Below are positions 49,244 through 54,637 of a stretch of DNA of 54,637 nt, in pieces. Location: positions 1 to 54,637 of the forward strand of contig RDXZ01000012.1 of NCBI GenBank assembly GCA_004293265.1, read 5' to 3'. Below the pieces are notes generated by a model. It searched no databases. It was not told where the DNA came from and saw only the letters and a program-made list of their open reading frames with translations. Source of the DNA: Bacteroidota bacterium (GTDB lineage: Bacteria > Bacteroidota > Bacteroidia > Cytophagales > Microscillaceae). The number at the start of each line of letters is the position of its first letter. The stretch's first letter is position 1. The position numbers were made by a program, and so were the translations under genes.

Positions 49244-50455
49244 TCAAAAAATATTTCTACTTACCAAAAAACCAGCCAACAAAGCCGTCAAAAAAGCCAA
49301 AAAAAATGTAAAAAAATAATATTGAACAGATAAAAAAGGATATATTTTGGAATGATAGCCCCAAACTGACATCGCTTCATTCCACAAACTTACATCTAAG
49401 CCATACGTTTGAAAATAAAAAATAGTTCCATAACAAATCAAAAAAGATAAAGGCAAAGCCACAATCAACAACAAAATAGTTTCAAAAATAATCATTAGTT
49501 GTACTTTTTTTTGTGCAATTCCTAAGACATATAACCGATATAGTTCTTCTTTTCGACTCCAAACAGACATTGCCATTAGATTGAACAAAGCAATTCCTAA
49601 CGCAAAAAATATTAAACCTAAAAAAATAAAGAAAAAAACATCTAAAATTAAGTACCAATAAGCCAAATCAGGTGCGTTTTCTATCCAAGTACTTATTTGT
49701 AAATCTATTTTTTGTGTTACAAACAATGATTTGATTTGTTTTTTGATATGATTTGCTTGTTCTTTTTTTTTAATTTTGATAAGAATTTGATGAGAAAAAT
49801 CTTGTTTTTTTTCTAAAAAAATATATTGTTCTAAAAAATCAAAAGGTAAAAAAATATGTGTTTTAGAAAATTGTTCTTGTCCAACTTCGTATATTCCAAC
49901 GATTTTTACTTTTAATATACTATTTTTTTGGGCAATATTTGTAGTTTGTATTTGTAAAGTATCATTTATTTTTTTTTGTAATTTTTGTGCCAATGCTTTT
50001 CCAATCACAATTTGTGGTTTATCTTTTTCAGATAAATAAACACCTTTTCGAATATATGTTGATAATTGTAATACTTTTTTTTCGTTCAAAATATCTACTC
50101 CATATATATCAACGGCTAAGTTTTGAGTGCCATTCAAAATCAAACCTCTGATATTAATTCTTTTGGTAATCGCTTGAATATCAATCTCTTTTTTTATTTT
50201 TTTGATAATATTTTCTGTTTGATTGATATAAAAAATACTTTGTTTGTCGTTTTGATAGTCTAAATGATTTATTTTGAGATGTGCTAAACTTGTGTCCATT
50301 TTTTCGATTTGTCGTTGTATTACCAAACCATTGATAATGCTTACGCCCAGCAATCCCAAAGATACACCAAATATGACCGAAAATAACAAAATAAACGTAT
50401 TTTTGGGATAATAAAATAAATTTCGAAACGCTAATTTTAATAAAATAATATTCAC
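49244..50455 (-). CDS. ABC transporter permease (LolC/FtsX-like)
   Basis: N-terminal AFRNLFYYPKNTFILLFSVIFGVSLGLLGVSIINGL, MacB-like periplasmic core, C-terminal TM bundle. Confidence 0.85.
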   Translation of the reverse strand: MNIILLKLAFRNLFYYPKNTFILLFSVIFGVSLGLLGVSIINGLVIQRQIEKMDTSLAHLKINHLDYQNDKQSIFYINQTENIIKKIKKEIDIQAITKRINIRGLILNGTQNLAVDIYGVDILNEKKVLQLSTYIRKGVYLSEKDKPQIVIGKALAQKLQKKINDTLQIQTTNIAQKNSILKVKIVGIYEVGQEQFSKTHIFLPFDFLEQYIFLEKKQDFSHQILIKIKKKEQANHIKKQIKSLFVTQKIDLQISTWIENAPDLAYWYLILDVFFFIFLGLIFFALGIALFNLMAMSVWSRKEELYRLYVLGIAQKKVQLMIIFETILLLIVALPLSFLICYGTIFYFQTYGLDVSLWNEAMSVWGYHSKIYPFLSVQYYFFTFFLAFLTALLAGFLVSRNIF

Positions 50456-50704
50456 AATTTGATACTTATCATATTGAATGTATAAAATGGACTGAAAACG
50501 AACACAAAGGTATAAATTTTAGTAAAGAAAAGCAATATTTAGCTTAAAAAAATTGTTATATGGACATCAATAAAATTTTCAAAAAAACAAAAAAATTATC
50601 ATTATCATAAAAAATTTACCTAAAAACTATCATTTTTTTTGATATTTTATAATTTTTTACTATATTTGCGTTTCAAAATTTATATTATCTACCCAAAAAA
50701 ATAG

Positions 50705-53575
50705 ATGGCAAAAACAGTTTATAAAGAAAATACATTTAGAAACGAACCTGAAAATAACACCCCAGAAAATTCTTGGTTGCTCAAACGAATTGGTGAGTTG
50801 TTGCGTGATGAAAAATTCCAAATGAGTTTAGGAATTTTTTTAATCGTAACTTCTTTTGCCTTATTCATCGCATTTTTTTCATATTTATTCACAGGAAAAG
50901 CCGACCAGAGCGTAGTAGAAACCGTTTTTTCTACTACTGTACGAGATAGTGGTGCCGAAATAGAAAATTGGTTAGGAATGTTAGGGGCAGTTTTAGCACA
51001 TATTTTTGTGTTCAAATGGTTTGGTTTGGGTGCGTTTTTGTTAGTTCCTTTGATTTTTTTAATGGGTTGGAAACTTGCGTTTAAAACCGAAGTTTTGCCT
51101 TTGATTCCCGCCTTACAATTTACAGGTTTTGCTATTTTGTGGTCAAGTTTGTTGATGAGTTCGTTGTTTACCAAAGAATCAGAAATAGGTTTTTGGGGTG
51201 GAGGTTTAGGTTTTACTATCACAGAGGTTTTGCGTGGTATCATTGGTACATTTGGGACGTTTTTATTAGTGATTTTTGCATTGGCTTTATTTTTTATTTA
51301 CTTTGTAAAAATGTCGTTCAAAACAACATTTCAAACCAAAGACAATCCAATTTTAAATAATATTGCACAAAAATTTGAAGCGTTCAGAGATAAATTTACA
51401 GAAAAAGCACCTATTTTTTCAAAAAGTAGATTTTCTGATAAAAAAGAATTTCAAACAGAAGATGAAGATGATGATTTTGATTTTCCTGATTTGAATACGA
51501 ATATTCCTAATAAAAATCCACTCAACAAAACCACTATCAAAGGCAATACAAAACCGCCTTTGTCTTATACTAAGAACGATTTTGACGATGAAAATGATGA
51601 TTTCGAAAACGAAAATCTCTCTCATAAAAATGATTTAGGAAAAACAAAATTACCAAAATCAGGAATTACAAGACCTAAAAATCCAAAGGTAGAATTAGAA
51701 ATTGACCCTGCAACTCCTATTGATATTCCTAAAAAAGAAAATAAATTTGTCCCACATATCGAACAAAATGAGGACGAAGAAGAATTGGAAAGATTGAATT
51801 TTATTAAATCAAAAGGTACACAAGCAAAAATCAAATTTCCACAAAAAAATGAAGCCAACCAAGAGGACGATGAGGAATTATTAGAAAATTTTGACGATTC
51901 TAAAATCAAAAAAGAAGATAAATTTGAAATTCCTCCTTTTGGTAATGAAGATATAAATCCAAAACCAATCAAAAAAGATATAAAATTTATTAACACAGAA
52001 AACGAGGACGAAAAAGAACAGGAAAAAGAAGAACCAATTTTTAATCCAAATGCTGATGCGTCTTCGAGTGCGTTGTATGACCCAACTGAAATTTTAAGCC
52101 GTTATCAAAAACCTGATGCTAACCTATTGAACGACCCGCCTATAATTCGCAGGCAGGTTTCAAACGAAGAATTAGAAGCAAATAAAGACAAAATTGTAGA
52201 AACTTTGAGCAATTATGGTATCGGAATTTCGCAAATTAAAGCCACTATCGGACCGACTGTTACGTTGTACGAAATAATCCCCGAAGCAGGCGTGAGAATT
52301 TCAAAAATTAAAAGTTTGGAAGATGATATCGCTTTGAGTTTGGCGGCTTTGGGTATTAGAATTATCGCCCCAATTCCAGGAAAAGGCACCATCGGTATCG
52401 AAGTTCCTAACAAAAAAAGGGAAATGGTAGCGATGCGTACTATTTTAGATAGCGATATTTTTAAAAATACGGATAAAGTTTTGCCATTGGTTTTAGGCAA
52501 ATCAATTACAGGAGAAATTTTGATTGCTGATTTGGCAAAAATGCCACACTTATTGATGGCAGGAGCCACAGGACAAGGAAAATCGGTTGGTTTAAATGTA
52601 TTTTTAACATCTTTGATTTATAAAAAACACCCTGCGGAACTTAAATTTGTTTTAGTCGATCCTAAAAAAGTAGAATTAACATTATTTAATAGAATAGAAA
52701 AACATTTTTTAGCAAAATTGCCGGGTGATGATGAAGCAATTATCACAGATACCACAAAAGTAATTCATACTTTGATGGCTTTGTGTTTGGAAATGGATAA
52801 TCGATATAATTTATTGAAAGAAGCATCTTGCAGAAATATCCAAGAATATAACACAAAATTTAGACAAAGAAGGCTTAATCCGAAAAAAGGACATAAATTT
52901 TTGCCTTATATCGTGTTAGTCATTGATGAATTAGCAGATTTGATGATGGTGGCAGGCAAAGAAGTAGAGCAACCTATTGCTCGTTTGGCTCAATTGGCAC
53001 GTGCTATCGGTATCCACTTGATAGTAGCCACACAAAGACCTTCGGTAAACGTGATTACGGGTATTATCAAAGCAAATTTTCCTGCTCGTTTGTCTTTCAA
53101 AGTTACTTCAAAAATTGATTCGAGGACAATTTTAGATGCAGGAGGTGCCGAGCAATTAGTCGGAATGGGAGATTTTTTATTTTCTATGGGTTCAGATACC
53201 ATTCGTTTGCAATGTCCATTTTTAGATACTCCCGAAGTCGAAAGAGTATGTGATTTTATTGGTGAGCAACAAGGTTTTGGTTCTTCTTATGAATTACCTG
53301 AAATCGAGCCAGCCAACGGCGGTGAAAGTGCAGATGGTTTGGATATAAGTGAAAGAGATGTTTTGTTTGAGGAAGCCGCCCGAATTGTTGTCATTCATCA
53401 ACAAGGCAGTACTTCTTTGTTACAAAGACGTTTGAAATTAGGATATAATCGTGCTGGTCGTTTGATTGACCAATTAGAAAAAGCAGGTATCGTAGGAGCA
53501 TTTGAAGGTAGCAAAGCCAGAGAGGTTTTGGTGCCAGATGAATATGCTTTGGAAAGAATTTTAAATCAGGTATAA
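50705..53575 (+). CDS. ftsK: DNA translocase FtsK/SpoIIIE
   Basis: Multi-TM N terminus, acidic linker, LLMAGATGQGKSVGLNVFL, VLVIDELADLMM, C-terminal gamma domain GSTSLLQRRLKLGYNRAGRLIDQLEKAGIVG. Confidence 0.96.
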   Translation: MAKTVYKENTFRNEPENNTPENSWLLKRIGELLRDEKFQMSLGIFLIVTSFALFIAFFSYLFTGKADQSVVETVFSTTVRDSGAEIENWLGMLGAVLAHIFVFKWFGLGAFLLVPLIFLMGWKLAFKTEVLPLIPALQFTGFAILWSSLLMSSLFTKESEIGFWGGGLGFTITEVLRGIIGTFGTFLLVIFALALFFIYFVKMSFKTTFQTKDNPILNNIAQKFEAFRDKFTEKAPIFSKSRFSDKKEFQTEDEDDDFDFPDLNTNIPNKNPLNKTTIKGNTKPPLSYTKNDFDDENDDFENENLSHKNDLGKTKLPKSGITRPKNPKVELEIDPATPIDIPKKENKFVPHIEQNEDEEELERLNFIKSKGTQAKIKFPQKNEANQEDDEELLENFDDSKIKKEDKFEIPPFGNEDINPKPIKKDIKFINTENEDEKEQEKEEPIFNPNADASSSALYDPTEILSRYQKPDANLLNDPPIIRRQVSNEELEANKDKIVETLSNYGIGISQIKATIGPTVTLYEIIPEAGVRISKIKSLEDDIALSLAALGIRIIAPIPGKGTIGIEVPNKKREMVAMRTILDSDIFKNTDKVLPLVLGKSITGEILIADLAKMPHLLMAGATGQGKSVGLNVFLTSLIYKKHPAELKFVLVDPKKVELTLFNRIEKHFLAKLPGDDEAIITDTTKVIHTLMALCLEMDNRYNLLKEASCRNIQEYNTKFRQRRLNPKKGHKFLPYIVLVIDELADLMMVAGKEVEQPIARLAQLARAIGIHLIVATQRPSVNVITGIIKANFPARLSFKVTSKIDSRTILDAGGAEQLVGMGDFLFSMGSDTIRLQCPFLDTPEVERVCDFIGEQQGFGSSYELPEIEPANGGESADGLDISERDVLFEEAARIVVIHQQGSTSLLQRRLKLGYNRAGRLIDQLEKAGIVGAFEGSKAREVLVPDEYALERILNQV

Positions 53576-53591
53576 ATTTTTAATGATTATT

Positions 53592-53638
53592 TTTTGATAT
53601 TTTGAGGTAATTTTTTTATCCCAAAATATCAAAATTTT
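53592..53638. terminator. Terminator-like hairpin after ftsK
   Basis: TTTTGATATTTTGAGG / CCCAAAATATCAAAA. Confidence 0.65.
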
Positions 53639-53656
53639 TGTTATCTAAAAAAAAAA

Positions 53657-53737
53657 CTCGTGCAGGTGTGTACGCTTGCACGAGATACTCACTGGTGCAA
53701 GCGTCCAAGTTTGCACCAAAAAAATCTAAATAGTTAC
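53657..53737 (+). repeat. Family A element, copy 4
   Basis: CTCGTGCAGGTGTGTACGCTTGCACGAGATACTCACTGGTGCAAGCGTCCAAGTTTGCACC...CTAAATAGTTAC. Confidence 0.85.
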
Positions 53738-53744
53738 CAAAGTT

Positions 53745-54119
53745 TTATCTTGCCAATGTTCTTTCTAACACACTTCGAAGATAAGTAATTTCTTTTTCTT
53801 GTGATTTTATCATTTTTTCATATACTAATTTTAGTTCTTGAAAATTAGTTGTATCATTATTAATTACATTATTTTGATAATGTTCTTGATTATTGAACAC
53901 AAATTTATCTTCAAAACCTAAAATATCTTGTATAGTAGTATTTAAAATCTCAGCCACAATAGTCAGTTTTTGAATAGTAATTTCTACTTCGTTTCGTTCT
54001 ATTTTTCCATATCCTTGTGGAGTCATTTCCAATTTTTTAGCAATATAATCTTGCGTAAAATTGCGCATTTCTCTGAATTTTTTGATTTTTTCTCCTATTT
54101 TATTTGCTTTGAAACTCAT
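53745..54119 (-). CDS. XRE-family HTH regulator with C-terminal helical tail
   Basis: IGEKIKKFREMRNFTQDYIAKKLEMTPQGYGKIERNEVEITIQKLTIVAEIL. Confidence 0.88.
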   Translation of the reverse strand: MSFKANKIGEKIKKFREMRNFTQDYIAKKLEMTPQGYGKIERNEVEITIQKLTIVAEILNTTIQDILGFEDKFVFNNQEHYQNNVINNDTTNFQELKLVYEKMIKSQEKEITYLRSVLERTLAR

Positions 54120-54224
54120 AGTTGTATAATGATATTAAGAATTTATTATTAAAACTAAAAATAATGAGTATTGTTTTCAAAAAGAACTAATTTTGCACCA
54201 TAAATTTCAATATTTTAATTTATT

Positions 54225-54637
54225 ATGAAAAAAATAAAAATAATATTCTTATTGGTAATTATATTATCAATTACTTTTGCTTGTAAAAGAAAAAAAGATC
54301 CAACTCCAGAAACAAACACTCAAAAACTTGTTGGGAAAAATTGGAAAATGGTAGCAATGACTGTTAGTCCGAGTATCGGAGGTAACACAGACTTATTTAC
54401 ACCCGCTCCTAATTGTGAAAAAGATAATTTTTTAAATTTTAGTGCAAATGGCAAGTTTGTGGCTAATGAGGGTGCTTCTAAATGTCAACCAAATAATCCT
54501 CAAACAGAAACACTTGACTGGTCTTGGACTGACAATGAAACCAAAATAGTGATGGACGGAGAAAGTTCTGATGTCCTACAAAATGATGGCAATGTACTAA
54601 GATTAAGAACACCAACCGAAATAGAGGGAGGTAATTA
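54225..54637 (+). CDS. Lipoprotein, lipocalin-like domain, truncated by window end
   Basis: ATG at 54225; MKKIKIIFLLVIILSITFACKRKKDPTPETNTQKLVGKNWKMVAMTV...; lipobox ITFAC; TAATTTTG box upstream. Not in ORF track because it is open at the right edge. Confidence 0.75.
   Translation, partial: MKKIKIIFLLVIILSITFACKRKKDPTPETNTQKLVGKNWKMVAMTVSPSIGGNTDLFTPAPNCEKDNFLNFSANGKFVANEGASKCQPNNPQTETLDWSWTDNETKIVMDGESSDVLQNDGNVLRLRTPTEIEGGN

Noticed and set aside
50719-51996. Minus-strand ORFs inside ftsK (50719-51243, 51419-51625, 51622-51996)
   Set aside because: Fully antisense to a confidently assigned gene; no recognisable domain or ribosome-binding context.
1-54637. tRNA, rRNA or CRISPR loci
   Set aside because: No cloverleaf-like or rRNA-like segments recognised by eye; a tRNAscan/Infernal run would be needed to exclude them formally.

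Overview
AT-rich chromosomal window from a Bacteroidota (probably Cytophagales-like) bacterium. Lineage is inferred from PorP/SprF, a T9SS type-A sorting signal, TAnnTTTG -7 promoter boxes, DUF4230/DUF2520/DUF1573 proteins and CarH/CrtZ carotenoid genes; it was not tested. Most of the window is housekeeping: hemE, ispH, tpiA, birA, thrS, glmM-like, dcd, a type IIA topoisomerase B subunit, ftsK, a TonB receptor. Accessory content: (i) a very large T9SS-secreted surface protein on the minus strand (about 1..5556, running off the left edge, absent from the supplied ORF track) with two LamG-like regions, an FN3-like region and a six-unit 75-nt DUF285/BspA-like repeat; (ii) a candidate restriction-modification operon (PD-(D/E)XK-like nuclease, multi-zinc-ribbon protein, HTH-fused DNA methyltransferase) that sits between two identical 47-bp copies of the thrS promoter/leader region, suggesting insertion into the thrS leader with promoter capture; (iii) an AIPR-family gene, a DUF5615/DUF433 toxin-antitoxin pair and an orphan Eco57I/TaqI-like methylase; (iv) at least two families of dispersed intergenic inverted-repeat elements. 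One of these has a conserved loop and stems that differ between copies while staying self-complementary. No rRNA, tRNA or CRISPR array was recognised. All family names come from reading the translations, with no database search.
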